Shown piece after piece: positions 33,949 to 44,600 of a DNA stretch of 64,000 nucleotides (the stretch's first letter is position 1; each line of letters opens with the position of its first letter). Both the position numbers and the translations under genes were made by a program. The notes below the pieces were generated by a model. The model was not told the DNA's origin. It ran no database searches and saw nothing but the letters and a program-made list of their open reading frames with translations. Origin of the DNA: Candidatus Methanoperedentaceae archaeon (GTDB taxonomy: Archaea; Halobacteriota; Methanosarcinia; Methanosarcinales; Methanoperedenaceae); NCBI GenBank assembly GCA_003104905.1, contig PQAS01000053.1:124001-188000 (forward strand), read 5' to 3'.

Positions 33949-35229
33949 TCAAATTGAAACAAGCGCATCCTCAAATATTTCAAGACCCTTATCAAGTTCA
34001 CTCTTCTTGATAATCAAAGGCGGCACGAACCTTATGACCGAATCACCTGCCGGTAGTAATATTAATCCCCCTTCGAGTGATCTTTTAATGACAATATCTC
34101 TCTTTTCAATGGCAGGGTCTTTATTTTCCTCCACAAGTTCAACGCCGGTCATAAGACCAATACCACGCACATCACCGATTATAGGGTATTTACTTTTTAG
34201 TTCGTTCAAACGTTCAATGAGATAATTTCCTTTCTTAACTGCTTTTTCACCAAGCTGTGCGCTCTCCATGAAATCAAGCGTCGCGATTCCTCCGGCTGCA
34301 GCAAGGAGATTTCCTCCGAATGTATTTGCGTGTGTTCCGGGCGGCCAGTTCATTATCTTGCTGCTTGACAGCATTGCTCCCAGAGGTATACCGCCGCCGA
34401 TTGATTTAGACATGCAGACGATATCTGCCCTCACATCAAAATTCTCAAGCGCCATAAATTTTCCAGTTCGGAAGCCCCCGCTCTGGATCTCATCCGATAT
34501 CATCAATATATCATTTTCATCGCATATTCTTCGGATCTCTTTATGGAACTCAGAAGGCGGGACGATGAACCCTCCTTCTCCCTGTATTGGTTCAACTACG
34601 ATGGCGGCTGTATCCTTCGGGGATAGTTCCCGTTTGAAAATAGTCCTTTCGATCTCTTTTGCACAGGAAATGCCGCATCCCGGATATTCAAGGTTAAGCG
34701 GACAGCGGTAACAGTACGCGTAATCCGTATGCAAGACCCTTAAAGATGGAAAATGCTCTTTGTGCTTGATCTTTGAACTGGTAAGAGAAAGGGCGCCAAG
34801 AGTCCTTCCATGGAAAGCCCGATAAAAAGCTATCATGCCTGTTTTTTCAGTGTACCAGAAGGCAAGTTTCATGGCAGCTTCAATTGTTTCTGTTCCCGAA
34901 TTAGAAAGAAATACTTTTTCGTAGCCGCTCATTTCACAGAGTTTTTCGCATAGTTTAACGGGTTCCTCGGCATAAAAATCCGAATAACCACAGTGAACCA
35001 TTTTTTCCATCTGGGCGCTTACAGCCTGTTTCACTTTCGTGCAATTATATCCGATATTCATTACCGCAACGCTTGCGGCAAAATCAATATAGCTCTTTCC
35101 TTCGATATCGAATATCGTCGAACCTTCTGCATGATCAACTACCAGATCATAAGAGCGCGTAAGAGATGGAGAGGCGACTTTATGGTCACGGTTTATGATT
35201 TCAAGTGATCTCTTATCTGTTTTCATCAA
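33949..35229 (-). CDS. Class III aminotransferase, 4-aminobutyrate type
   Basis: 426 aa. NSGTETIEAAMKLA, the aspartate strand LMISDEIQSGGFRTG and the PLP lysine in VCMSKSIGGGIPLGAM follow the ornithine/GABA aminotransferase order. A Cys-bearing loop (YRCPLNLEYPGCGISCA) is typical of the GabT branch. A semialdehyde dehydrogenase gene lies 8 nt upstream in the same direction, supporting GABA or another omega-amino acid as donor. Related archaeal enzymes include broad ornithine aminotransferases and racemases, so the substrate is not certain. Confidence 0.88.
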   Translation of the reverse strand: MMKTDKRSLEIINRDHKVASPSLTRSYDLVVDHAEGSTIFDIEGKSYIDFAASVAVMNIGYNCTKVKQAVSAQMEKMVHCGYSDFYAEEPVKLCEKLCEMSGYEKVFLSNSGTETIEAAMKLAFWYTEKTGMIAFYRAFHGRTLGALSLTSSKIKHKEHFPSLRVLHTDYAYCYRCPLNLEYPGCGISCAKEIERTIFKRELSPKDTAAIVVEPIQGEGGFIVPPSEFHKEIRRICDENDILMISDEIQSGGFRTGKFMALENFDVRADIVCMSKSIGGGIPLGAMLSSSKIMNWPPGTHANTFGGNLLAAAGGIATLDFMESAQLGEKAVKKGNYLIERLNELKSKYPIIGDVRGIGLMTGVELVEENKDPAIEKRDIVIKRSLEGGLILLPAGDSVIRFVPPLIIKKSELDKGLEIFEDALVSI

Positions 35230-35237
35230 ATTTTTTC

Positions 35238-36710
35238 CTATCCAATATCTATCTGCGCTTTCTGTAGTTTTCCGCTATAATCAAAATATACCGTTTTTAA
35301 TTCTGTGAATTCTTCTATGGCTGTCGTTCCACCTTCACGGGTCCCGTTCCCGGTGGATTTGATACCGCCAAATGGCAAATGTATCTCTGCACCGATAGTA
35401 GATGCATTGATATAGGTAATTCCCGCTTCAATTTTTTCAATAGCTTTAAATGCATTTCTTATGTTTCCACTATAAATGGAAGAAGAAAGACCATATTCCA
35501 CCGAGTTTGCGATATTGATAGCTTCATCAATATCCCGGGCACGGATCAATGAGACAACAGGCCCGAATATCTCTTCCTGCGCTATCCTCATGTCTGGCGA
35601 CACATCAGTGAATATTGTCGGTTCAAAAAAATAGCCTGGAAGCGGTTTCATGATATTTCCGCCCATTATAAGTTTTGCGCCTTCTTTTTTTCCGATATCC
35701 ACATATTTTGCGATTTTGCGAAGCTGTGATTCATTAATAACAGGCCCCATATCGATATTTTCATGAAGGCCATTGCCAACGTTTAGTTCTTTTGTTCTCC
35801 CGATAAGTTTTTCCAGAAGGCTGGGAAGGATTTTTTCATGCACTATTACTCTGCTTGCCGCAGTGCATCGCTGCCCTGTCGTTCCGAACGCACCCCAGAT
35901 TATCCCGTCAATAGCAAGATTAAGGTCAGCGTCATCCATAACGATTATGGGATTTTTTCCACCCAGTTCCAGCGAGACTTTTTTCATATCCCTGGAAGCT
36001 TCCCCAAGTATCCATTTTCCTGTCTCAAGAGAACCTGTGAATGAAACCGCCCGAACCTTCCTGTTATGTACTATCTCACTGCCAACTGTCTTCCCTTCTC
36101 CCGTCACAAGATTCAAAACGCCTTTCGGAATACCTGCTTCTGTAAGTATGTTTACAAGTTCGATCGAAAGGATGGGTGTGTCACTTGCCGGTTTGAATAC
36201 AAGTGTATTTCCCGCCACGAGGGCAGGCATTATCTTCCATGCAGGAATCGCTATCGGAAAATTCCATGGTGTTATGAGTCCGACAACACCTATGGGGCGT
36301 CGTATGGTCATACAGAATTTATCCGGGAGTTCTGACGGCGTTGTCTCACCTTTAAGGCGTCGTCCTTCTCCTGCTGCATAATATGTTATATCAATAGCCT
36401 CCTGGACATCCCCTCTGGCTTCTTTCAAGACTTTTCCCATTTCCACGGTCATCAGGCGTGAAAGCTCTTCTTTTCGTTCTTCAAGCATCCTTGCAGCCCT
36501 GAATAAGATCCTGGCACGCTGGGGAGCGGGTGTGCTGCTCCATGCATGAAATGATTTTTCTGCGGCATCAACCGCATTTTTCACATCCTCTTCATTTGCT
36601 TTATGCAGTTTACCTATCAATTCGAGAGTTGCCGGGTTGATGTCGTCGAACATCTCGCCACTACTTGATCCTGTCCATTCTCCATTAATGAAAAGTTTGT
36701 ATTCCTGCAT
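35238..36710 (-). CDS. NAD(P)-dependent aldehyde dehydrogenase, succinate-semialdehyde type
   Basis: 490 aa from the ATG preceded by GGTGAG. Cofactor site GVVGLITPWNFPIAIP, the general-base Glu in SLELGGKNPI, catalytic Cys in FGTTGQRCTAASR, and EEIFGPVVSLI. It resembles GabD/lactaldehyde dehydrogenases. With the downstream aminotransferase it can convert GABA to succinate, or handle another amino-aldehyde. Divergent from the asparagine synthase gene across a 109-bp shared promoter region. Confidence 0.9.
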   Translation of the reverse strand: MQEYKLFINGEWTGSSSGEMFDDINPATLELIGKLHKANEEDVKNAVDAAEKSFHAWSSTPAPQRARILFRAARMLEERKEELSRLMTVEMGKVLKEARGDVQEAIDITYYAAGEGRRLKGETTPSELPDKFCMTIRRPIGVVGLITPWNFPIAIPAWKIMPALVAGNTLVFKPASDTPILSIELVNILTEAGIPKGVLNLVTGEGKTVGSEIVHNRKVRAVSFTGSLETGKWILGEASRDMKKVSLELGGKNPIIVMDDADLNLAIDGIIWGAFGTTGQRCTAASRVIVHEKILPSLLEKLIGRTKELNVGNGLHENIDMGPVINESQLRKIAKYVDIGKKEGAKLIMGGNIMKPLPGYFFEPTIFTDVSPDMRIAQEEIFGPVVSLIRARDIDEAINIANSVEYGLSSSIYSGNIRNAFKAIEKIEAGITYINASTIGAEIHLPFGGIKSTGNGTREGGTTAIEEFTELKTVYFDYSGKLQKAQIDIG

Positions 36711-36819
36711 TATTCTCACCCTATTAATAAGTTGTAAGCTGACGTATTTTAAAGTTTTGTTTCCCTTCAACTTATCGATTTGCGGAACTTATTTTAATCC
36801 TTCAGTGATAATAGCTCTC

Positions 36820-38175
36820 ATGTGCGGAATAGCAGGTGCTGCAGGAAAAGATGCTAAAGATACAGTCCAAAAAATACTTGAAGTCATCAAACACAGGGGA
36901 CCTGATGGCATTGGTATATTTGCGAAAGATGATATCGCTATTGGCAATGTCCTGCTAAAGATAACAGGGGGAAAAAAACAACCCATCTCAAATGGCGGTG
37001 CACTCACCTTTAACGGGGAGATATATAATTTCAGGGAAATGGCACAGGCACTTGGTATTACAACCGATTCCGATAGTGAGGTTCTTTATGAATTGATCAT
37101 ATCCTACGGCATAGAAGAGGCCGCTGCTAAATCAGATGGTGATTATGCATTTGCATATACCCGGGATGGAAACATATCCATAGTGCGTGATCCTGCGGGG
37201 GTAAAACCGCTTTATTATTCCACAGGCAATGGATTTGCATTCGCATCTGAAAAAAAGGCATTGATAGGCAGGAACGATATCAGATCGCTAAAGCCAGGGC
37301 ATATGGTAACATTTTGTGCAGGGAATATAATTGAAAAGAAAATTACCGCTTTTTCCATCGGGGAAAAATTGGCGGAAGAAAACATGGCACGAGAAATGCT
37401 TTTCAAGAGCCTGGAACAATCCGTTAATAAAAGACATTATGAGCCCTGTGCGATCGCTTTTTCCGGAGGTCTTGACAGTTCGTTCCTTGCGGCGTTATGC
37501 AGGGATGCAAAGTTATATTCCGTTGGTATGAAAGGTTCTCATGATATTGGCCAGACAAGGAAAGCGGCACAGCTCCTCGCACTTCAGGATAACCTGCATC
37601 TGCATGAACTTACCATGGATGAACTGGAAAGCGCCCTTCCTTATGTGATAAATGCCATCGGGTCTGCCGATGCGATGAAAGTAAGTATTGCACTGCCAAT
37701 GTATTTTGCTTCAAAAGATGCTCATAACGATGGAATTCGTGTGATTCTTTCAGGCCAGGGCGCAGATGAACTATTTGCCGGATACAAACGGTATGAATCC
37801 ATGACTGCTCCGGAACTTGAATCCGCGTTGAGAAAAGATCTTGAGAATATAGCACAGAATAATCTTGAACGTGATGATGCAGTGACTATGGCAAATTCAG
37901 TTGAACTCAGGGTTCCCTACCTTGACAGGAAAGTCGTTGAACTTGCCCTGGGGATCGCCCCTGAACTCAAGATATACAATGGAGTACGCAAATATATTTT
38001 AAGGCTTGCGGCTTCGATGATCCTTCCAGATGAGCTAGTATGGAAGGAGAAGAAAGCGGCGCAATACAGCAGCGGTGTTTATTCAGCGATGGAAAAGCTT
38101 GCCGGGAAAAATGGGTACAGGGGGGCTTTGGGAGTATATCTGGGAGAAATAAAGCAGAAAGAGCCCATCCTTTGA
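36820..38175 (+). CDS. Asparagine synthase (glutamine-hydrolysing)-like protein
   Basis: 451 aa from MCGIAG, which places nucleophile Cys2 correctly; a longer upstream extension has no homology. Residues 1-190 form the class II amidotransferase domain (HRGPDGIGI, LTFNGEIYNF). From about 205 the synthase domain has the PP-loop FSGGLDSS and LSGQGADELFAGY. It is about 100 residues shorter than AsnB of E. coli, mainly in the C-terminal domain, a form common in archaea. It makes asparagine, or amidates another acid. Confidence 0.88.
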   Translation: MCGIAGAAGKDAKDTVQKILEVIKHRGPDGIGIFAKDDIAIGNVLLKITGGKKQPISNGGALTFNGEIYNFREMAQALGITTDSDSEVLYELIISYGIEEAAAKSDGDYAFAYTRDGNISIVRDPAGVKPLYYSTGNGFAFASEKKALIGRNDIRSLKPGHMVTFCAGNIIEKKITAFSIGEKLAEENMAREMLFKSLEQSVNKRHYEPCAIAFSGGLDSSFLAALCRDAKLYSVGMKGSHDIGQTRKAAQLLALQDNLHLHELTMDELESALPYVINAIGSADAMKVSIALPMYFASKDAHNDGIRVILSGQGADELFAGYKRYESMTAPELESALRKDLENIAQNNLERDDAVTMANSVELRVPYLDRKVVELALGIAPELKIYNGVRKYILRLAASMILPDELVWKEKKAAQYSSGVYSAMEKLAGKNGYRGALGVYLGEIKQKEPIL

Positions 38176-38249
38176 GTCTGTAGCAAATCGAGTTCACAAA
38201 TAACATGATAATCCTTTTATCATTTCATGTCTTTTAAGTGTTGATTTCA

Positions 38250-39071
38250 ATGACAACCATGGCAAATAAAAAAATCGGATTTATCGGCACAGGAAAAATG
38301 GGAGAAGCCCTTATTAAAGGCATACTTCATGCCAGGCTTGTTCCTCCGGGAAACATTTATGCCAGTGACATGGATGTTGCGAAATTGCAGATACTTGAGA
38401 AAGAGCTTAAAATCAATATATGCAAAGATAATTTTGATGCTGTTGCCAATTCGGATGTACTTATTATTGCAGTAAAACCGCAGATCGTTCCGATAGTTCT
38501 AAATGAGTTAAAAAGTTCAATAAAGAAGCAGTTAATTATATCAATAGCAGCCGGAGTTACCATTGAAACATTGGAGAAGAACCTGCTTCCCGGGACAAGA
38601 GTTGTAAGAGTGATGCCCAATATCGCCGCAACAGTGAAAGAAGCAGCATCAGCAATAAGTCCAGGGAGTGCGGTATCAAAAGAAGACACTGCAATTGCGG
38701 CCAATATATTCAATGCAATTGGCAGAACAGTAATTCTCCAGGAAAACAATATGGATGCTGTGACAGGACTGTCGGGGAGCGGCCCCGCATATATTTTCCT
38801 GATAATTGAAGCCCTTGCAGATGGAGGCGTGCATGAAGGGCTGGACAGGAACACTGCAAAACTGCTTGCGGCACAGACCGTTCTTGGCGCTGCCAAAATG
38901 GTGCTTGAAGGCCAGAGCCATACGGGAGAATTAAGGGATATGGTGACATCCCCCGGAGGAACCACTATTCGCGGACTTCGGGTCATGGAAGAACAGGGCG
39001 CCAGGATCGCCATGATGAATGCTGTTATCGCGGCCTGTGAGCGTTCAAGAGAGCTGGGCAAAAAAACTTAA
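38250..39071 (+). CDS. proC: Pyrroline-5-carboxylate reductase
   Basis: 273 aa from this ATG; a GTG four codons earlier (38238) is possible. N-terminal GFIGTGKMGEALIKG binds NAD(P)H. The C-terminal signature LSGSGPAYIFLIIEALADGGV...HTGELRDMVTSPGGTT is complete. Last step of proline synthesis. mtxX starts 4 nt after the stop, so the two are probably cotranscribed. Confidence 0.96.
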   Translation: MTTMANKKIGFIGTGKMGEALIKGILHARLVPPGNIYASDMDVAKLQILEKELKINICKDNFDAVANSDVLIIAVKPQIVPIVLNELKSSIKKQLIISIAAGVTIETLEKNLLPGTRVVRVMPNIAATVKEAASAISPGSAVSKEDTAIAANIFNAIGRTVILQENNMDAVTGLSGSGPAYIFLIIEALADGGVHEGLDRNTAKLLAAQTVLGAAKMVLEGQSHTGELRDMVTSPGGTTIRGLRVMEEQGARIAMMNAVIAACERSRELGKKT

Positions 39072-39075
39072 AATA

Positions 39076-39879
39076 ATGTCATTACTTTTCGATATTGAGA
39101 TAAAAGCAAGAAAGAATCATGCCCGTATTGGCCTGGGAATTGCTAAAGTCTCTGAAAAACTGATACAAAGCGCGCAAGCTGCCAGTGAATATGCCCGGGT
39201 TGTGCTCGTTGGCGATGAAAAGGAGATAAAAGCAACAGGAACAGATCTTGAGGTAATACACTCAAATGAGCCCTCAAAGAAATTGGTCGAATTGCTGATA
39301 AACGGAAAGATAGACGGTGCCGTCAGGGGAACGCTCAGCGCCACAAAGACTCTTTCTGAGCTTAAGAAATCACTTAATGTGGCAAAGCTGTACAGGGTGG
39401 CATTATTAGAAACAGCTGATGGCAGGCCATTTTTCCTTGCTCCTGTCGGGATTGACGAGGGTAATTCCGTTGATGATAAGGTGGAGTTGATAAAGCGCGC
39501 CTCCAGGCATTTTGAGCGCCTTGGTGTGGAGATGAGAGTAGGCATCCTCTCAGGCGGGCGTTTTGAGGACATCGGGCGGGACAAGACCGTGGACAGGACC
39601 CTTGAAGATGCCGAACTTGTTACAAAAAAAGTAGCCGAATTGGGGATAAAAGCGAAGAATTATTCCATCCTGATAGAAGATGCAATAGAGGAGGCAAATT
39701 TCATTATGGCGCCCGATGGTATTTCAGGGAACCTAATATTCAGGACTCTTGTATTTCTGGGGGGAGGATACGGTCACGGCGCTCCTGTCTTAATGGAGAA
39801 GGTCTTCGTGGATACTTCGCGTGCGGGGGGGCATTATACGAGGGCGATAATGCTGGCAAGCGCTCTCAAGCGTACCTGA
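39076..39879 (+). CDS. mtxX: Methanogenesis marker protein 4 (MtxX-like)
   Basis: 267 aa from ATG. DGAVRGTLSATKTL, RVALLETADGRPFFLAPVGIDEGN, VGILSGGRFEDIGRD and MAPDGISGNLIFRTLVFLGGG are the landmarks of the protein conserved in methanogens and relatives and annotated as methyltransferase subunit X or marker 4. The fold resembles phosphate acetyl/butyryltransferases. Exact reaction unknown. It is one of the better clues that the genome belongs to a methane-metabolising archaeon. It ends 2 nt before the Trm5-like gene. Confidence 0.88.
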   Translation: MSLLFDIEIKARKNHARIGLGIAKVSEKLIQSAQAASEYARVVLVGDEKEIKATGTDLEVIHSNEPSKKLVELLINGKIDGAVRGTLSATKTLSELKKSLNVAKLYRVALLETADGRPFFLAPVGIDEGNSVDDKVELIKRASRHFERLGVEMRVGILSGGRFEDIGRDKTVDRTLEDAELVTKKVAELGIKAKNYSILIEDAIEEANFIMAPDGISGNLIFRTLVFLGGGYGHGAPVLMEKVFVDTSRAGGHYTRAIMLASALKRT

Positions 39880-39881
39880 AT

Positions 39882-40670
39882 ATGTCCCTCCGTTCTCTCC
39901 TCCTGGATAAGCTTCCTTCCGAAAAACTTGCACTTCTCCCCAAAGGTTTCGAAGTAATCGGAGACATCGCGATAATAAATATCCCACCCATTCTTGATGG
40001 GGAAAAATATGTTATTGCAGAGGCATTATCAATCCAGAGAAAAGATATTAAAACCGTCCTGCGAAAGCTCAATAAAATAGAAGGTTCTGCACGTGTAGCG
40101 GATTTTGAACGGCTGCTGGGGAACAGGACAACCACACTGCACAGGGAGAACGGCTGCATTTTTGAGCTGGATGTTACAAAAGCTTTTTTTTCAGGAAAAA
40201 TGTATTATGAACGGGGAAGGATCGCGCAAAAAGTAAAAGAGGGCGAGGATGTCCTTGTATTATTCGCAGGTGTCGGGCCATTTCTTGTTCCGATAAAGAA
40301 AAAAAAGAACGTTAACATTACGGGACTTGATAACAACCGGGAAGCCTGCAGTTTTCTTCGGAAAAATCTTGAACTGAACAACATTGAAGCGAATATTATC
40401 CTGGGAGATGCCCGAAATATGAATAATCTCTTCAGGATTGGATTTGACCGCATCGTAATGCCAGCGCCTTACGGGCAGGACTTCTTCCTGAATATGGCTC
40501 AATCGATCCTGAAATCCGGGGGATGCGTCCACTTTTATACTTTCAAGAAGGATTTCGAGATACCTCATTTCAGGAAGATACTTGAAGAAAAAGGATGGCA
40601 TATTGACTTTTCCAGGGATTGCGGGGATGTGGCGCCAAGAGTGAAGAGATACGTTTTTGACCTTAGTTGA
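39882..40670 (+). CDS. Trm5-like class I tRNA methyltransferase
   Basis: 262 aa. The N-terminal part has the Trm5/Taw2-type VIGDIAIINIP and a 'sealing' region with HRENGCIFELDVTKAFFSGKMYYERGRIA. The SAM domain shows VLVLFAGVGPFLVPI and ITGLDNNREACSFLRKN. The expected N(L/P)P catalytic motif reads MPAPYG. The family makes m1G37 or related wyosine intermediates next to the anticodon. Motif variation makes a Trm5 subtype the safest call. Confidence 0.85.
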   Translation: MSLRSLLLDKLPSEKLALLPKGFEVIGDIAIINIPPILDGEKYVIAEALSIQRKDIKTVLRKLNKIEGSARVADFERLLGNRTTTLHRENGCIFELDVTKAFFSGKMYYERGRIAQKVKEGEDVLVLFAGVGPFLVPIKKKKNVNITGLDNNREACSFLRKNLELNNIEANIILGDARNMNNLFRIGFDRIVMPAPYGQDFFLNMAQSILKSGGCVHFYTFKKDFEIPHFRKILEEKGWHIDFSRDCGDVAPRVKRYVFDLS

Positions 40671-40758
40671 GAGAATTATGATTTAACTTTGAAGCAGGAT
40701 TAGAAAAACTATTAATATGGATTGTAATATTAAGAGGATGCCCGCAAAGCTTCGGATT

Positions 40759-40830
40759 GCGCCGGTAGTGTAGCGGTTATCACTAGGCGTTGCCAACGCT
40801 TAAACTCGGGTTCGAGTCCCGACCGGCGCA
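40759..40830 (+). tRNA. tRNA-Gly (GCC)
   Basis: Acceptor GCGCCGG/CCGGCGC, anticodon stem AGGCG/CGCTT with loop TTGCCAA, anticodon GCC. T arm CGGGTTCGAGTCCCG. No CCA encoded. The next protein gene starts only 4 nt after the discriminator base. Confidence 0.97.
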
Positions 40831-40834
40831 TATA

Positions 40835-41497
40835 ATGGCAAAAAAGAAACAAAAAATACCTGAAAAGAAATCAGGCCTTCAGACAATTCATATTATTCTG
40901 GCAGCGCTTATTATTTTAGCCCTGGCAATATATTTTTTAAATCCCGGGGAAAAGAGTCCTGAAAAAACAATAGCCGGAGATTATTCCAAATTGAGTAAAC
41001 CATCCACCCATGAACCCGGTAAAGTCAAGATCATGGAATTCTTGAATTTCAAATGCGGACATTGTTATGAACTACAAAAAAGCATGCCTCCGCTATTAGA
41101 AAAATATGGTGACAAACTTGAAATCACATACATTCCCATCAATTTTTCCGGACAATCATCAAAGAGTGTTGAAGCATATATTATTGCGAAACAGATGGGA
41201 AAAGGAGATGAAATGTATGAAGCATTATTCACTGCCGGATTCGAAAAGAATATGGATATAATGGAAAGCACAATTGCGATTGAAACTGTTGCGTCAGGCA
41301 TAGGGCTTGGACCGGATTTCAACCGGAAATTTGAAAGCGGTGCGGCAGCAAAAGAAGCTTTTGATAATTTCAAACTGGCGAATAATTACAGAATCGAGGG
41401 CACTCCCACCGTTATTATCGACGGGAACCTTATGGTCGTGCCCACAATAGCTAATCTTGATACGGTCATCGGATCGATTCTGGAACAGGACTCTTAA
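40835..41497 (+). CDS. Membrane-anchored DsbA-like thioredoxin-fold protein
   Basis: 220 aa from the first ATG after tRNA-Gly; an upstream extension would run through the tRNA and is rejected. A lysine-rich N-tail is followed by one membrane helix (residues about 18-35), so the rest faces outside. The active site CGHC lies at 74-77, and the cis-Pro strand is GTPTVIIDGNL. This architecture matches archaeal DsbA/DsbG-like oxidoreductases. Lying before a 23-motif cytochrome, it may keep or reduce haem-binding cysteines; that link is inference. Confidence 0.88.
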   Translation: MAKKKQKIPEKKSGLQTIHIILAALIILALAIYFLNPGEKSPEKTIAGDYSKLSKPSTHEPGKVKIMEFLNFKCGHCYELQKSMPPLLEKYGDKLEITYIPINFSGQSSKSVEAYIIAKQMGKGDEMYEALFTAGFEKNMDIMESTIAIETVASGIGLGPDFNRKFESGAAAKEAFDNFKLANNYRIEGTPTVIIDGNLMVVPTIANLDTVIGSILEQDS

Positions 41498-41675
41498 CCG
41501 GTCGACAGGATAACTTTTCAATCCAATCATGTAAATTTTAAAAACGATAATATTTTTTCATTTCACCTGATTTATGTCACACGGGTGATGAATTATACTG
41601 TCATAATAAAGTAAATATACCAATAAGAACATTCATGATTATAATAATAATACAGATCAGTTTCCGGGAATTCCT

Positions 41676-44600
41676 ATGAAAAAAAACAGGGTAATATTTG
41701 CATTAATAGTTTTTCTTATATTAGCATTTCCAGGCAGTGCAGTGCTTGATTGTAAAGGGTGCCATCAATTCGATATGGGTGCATTCCCATTAATCAACGA
41801 GCCTTTTTTTGGGGTTCATGTAAATGTAAATTCGACAGAAGGATCAGGAAATCTCACAAATTATGATTGTATGGCCTGTCATTATTCCATAGATGTTTTT
41901 CCTCACAATTCACCCAGGCTTACATATACCTGTGAAGAATGCCACATAAGCAACATCATCGGAATAGTCCCGCCTGATCGCATTATTTATAATCATAATA
42001 GGAGCGCAAATAGCACGAATATTTCTGTGGGGGCTTCTTGCGGCAATTGCCATAACAAGACCTCAAATCTCTCCATATACAGCGCCAATGCAAGCGCTGC
42101 CCATTATGGGAGGAACGCCAGCTTCGGACTTTCCCCGGGTGAGGAATACTGTGCTTACTGCCATGCGAATTCATCAACGGTTTACCGGGATGTCATGCAA
42201 AACCCAAAAAATACCGCATTAGGAAACCACACATCCGGTATTATGTTTCAAAGTCATCCTGCCGGTTTCCCTGATTGCACAACCTGCCACTGGACTGACA
42301 GGTTACATGGCCAGAACCTGACAAAGCCTGTTCCGAATTCAGGATTCTGCAATAATTGTCATAAGAACGATCCACAGAAAATGGAAATGCACGCAGGGAC
42401 GGTTGAATGCATCCGATGTCATACAGAAAATGATTCCGATATCCACAACATACAATATTTACTCAAGGACGGGACATATCGGAGCGTGAATGCTACAAAT
42501 TGCGGGGATTGTCATGGAGCTGCCCGGACTGCCTTCAAACTCACTACAGCAGACTGCACAACCTGCCACCTTGGGAATGGAATAGTAAAATTTTCAGAAG
42601 CACCGCGATTTCAGTCGCCATTGGCCCACAGTACAAATCCAGCGTCAGGAGGACTCTGGAACAGTTCTTCGTACTGGGACTCACAGGTAAATGCATGCAA
42701 ATATTGCCACGGTGAGAATAAGCTTCATAATACAAATCCCCTTGGAAATATATCCTACATCAAATCCGGCAATGCTCTTAACCAGAGCATAACAAATACA
42801 AGTTTCTGGTGCGCCAACTGCCATTATAAAGATGGAGGATTACCGGGAAATTATTCATATAATATCACATCCTTTAATCCCGAACCGCCTGAAATACAGA
42901 ATAAATCAGGGATTGTTCCCACACAGGCAAGTGATGGTACTACTTTCTATAACCATTCACTCGGCGGATATTCGGATGAAACATGTAAAATCTGCCATGC
43001 GGTAAATTCTCCGGCAACAAGCGCCATATTCATTCACAATGTTGGCACAGGAGGTGGCGGGCCGGATTGCATTTCCTGCCATGATAATAGAGGTGCGGGC
43101 GCGCCTGCAGATAAGAGAATAGATATCTTTTCCTTCAATAAGAGCGTTCATTATGGCATAAATAAGGGCGGAAACGGGGCGTGCTGGGCATGTCACGGCG
43201 ACGGAACACAGCCTTCCGGGCACCCTGAGGGATATAAATCCCCAAAGAAATGCAGCAATGATGAGTGCCATTCCCTGGATCAAAAATTCCGTGCCCCGAT
43301 GATATATTCGCATTTTAAGAACGCTTGCCTGAATAGTAACCCGACTAATATCATCAATTACAATGTAACAACATCTCAGGACTGTCAGGAATGCCACGCT
43401 AACAGCGTATATTCACAGGGCAAGAGCATCAATTCAACAGTATCTCATTTTGCCTCAAGCGATCTTATTGACAGCATTAATTGTATTTACTGCCATCTTG
43501 ACAAGGACAATTCAGAGAAATGGGGAAATGCGACCCTCATATATGAGAACAGGACTACCCTTGTGGAACTAAACCGGGAAGATAACAAATTCAGCGCAAA
43601 GGAAGGTGAATCCGTGGACTTTGGATTCGGTTTCAGCCTGAAACTGATTGAGGTCTCATCAGTAAGAGGTAGCGCGCTAATTGAACTCATTAAAGAAAAT
43701 AAATCGTTAGAAACGAGCCTTGTGAACATTGGAAATTACACGTACGAAGAATATCTTACTATCGACAACACAAGCATAAAGGTGCCGGTAATTGTAATTA
43801 ATATCACTGGTATTTTTAAAATGAATGACACCGGATTTATCCAGTTTGAAGGTTTCAGGCTAAAAAGGGTACATCCTGAGAAAAAGATCACATCATGCTA
43901 TTCATGTCATGTAATTGCCAGCCCAAAGATGAAATATAGAGTAGTAGAAAGGGCCAGTAAGGAGAAAGATGAGATATTTTACACAAGGGAAACAGTCAAT
44001 TTCACTGATAAAAAACTTTTCAATGAAATAACTATTCTGCAGTTGTTGGAGGGGCTCACAGATGAAGATATGCATGTAAATATTGAACCCGAAAAGAAAA
44101 GAGCTATTTATGAAGGCGAAACCTGGAATATTTCGGAAGAAACAAGCCTCATGGTAAGGGGAGTGGACACCAAGAGCGAGGTGGCTATCCTCCAGTTACA
44201 GACTGCTAATTATTTCTATGAGGATATTGTGAAAAGAGGAGCCCTATTTGAATTTACCCCGACAATCAATTATCTTGGGGACCAGCCGAAGAATGTTACG
44301 ATTTTCAGGGCCAGGGTGTCGGGAATAATCCAGGCAACGCCAAAGAACATGGTAATTCTTGAAGAGGTAGTAAGCCTGTCTCCTGAGATTAAGAAAATAA
44401 TTGTAAACCAGACAATAGGCGGTTATAATACAAGCTGGCTATGGGAAAATTCTACTATTAATATCGGGAAAATCCCTGAAAATTTCCATTCGCCCCAGAT
44501 CTTCGATGGTGGAAATGGTGGGGGAAACTGTATTTCTTGTCATGGCAGTGAGGGTTTTTCAGTGAAAAAAGTATTTTCCCTCGGAAAACATGATGCTCTA

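Noticed and set aside
36637-36819. 61-residue extension of the asparagine synthase-like protein
   Set aside because: The class II amidotransferase needs Cys at position 2, which fixes the start at MCGIAG.
40790-40834. N-terminal extension of the DsbA-like protein
   Set aside because: It would be encoded inside tRNA-Gly; the ATG at 40835 gives a normal start.
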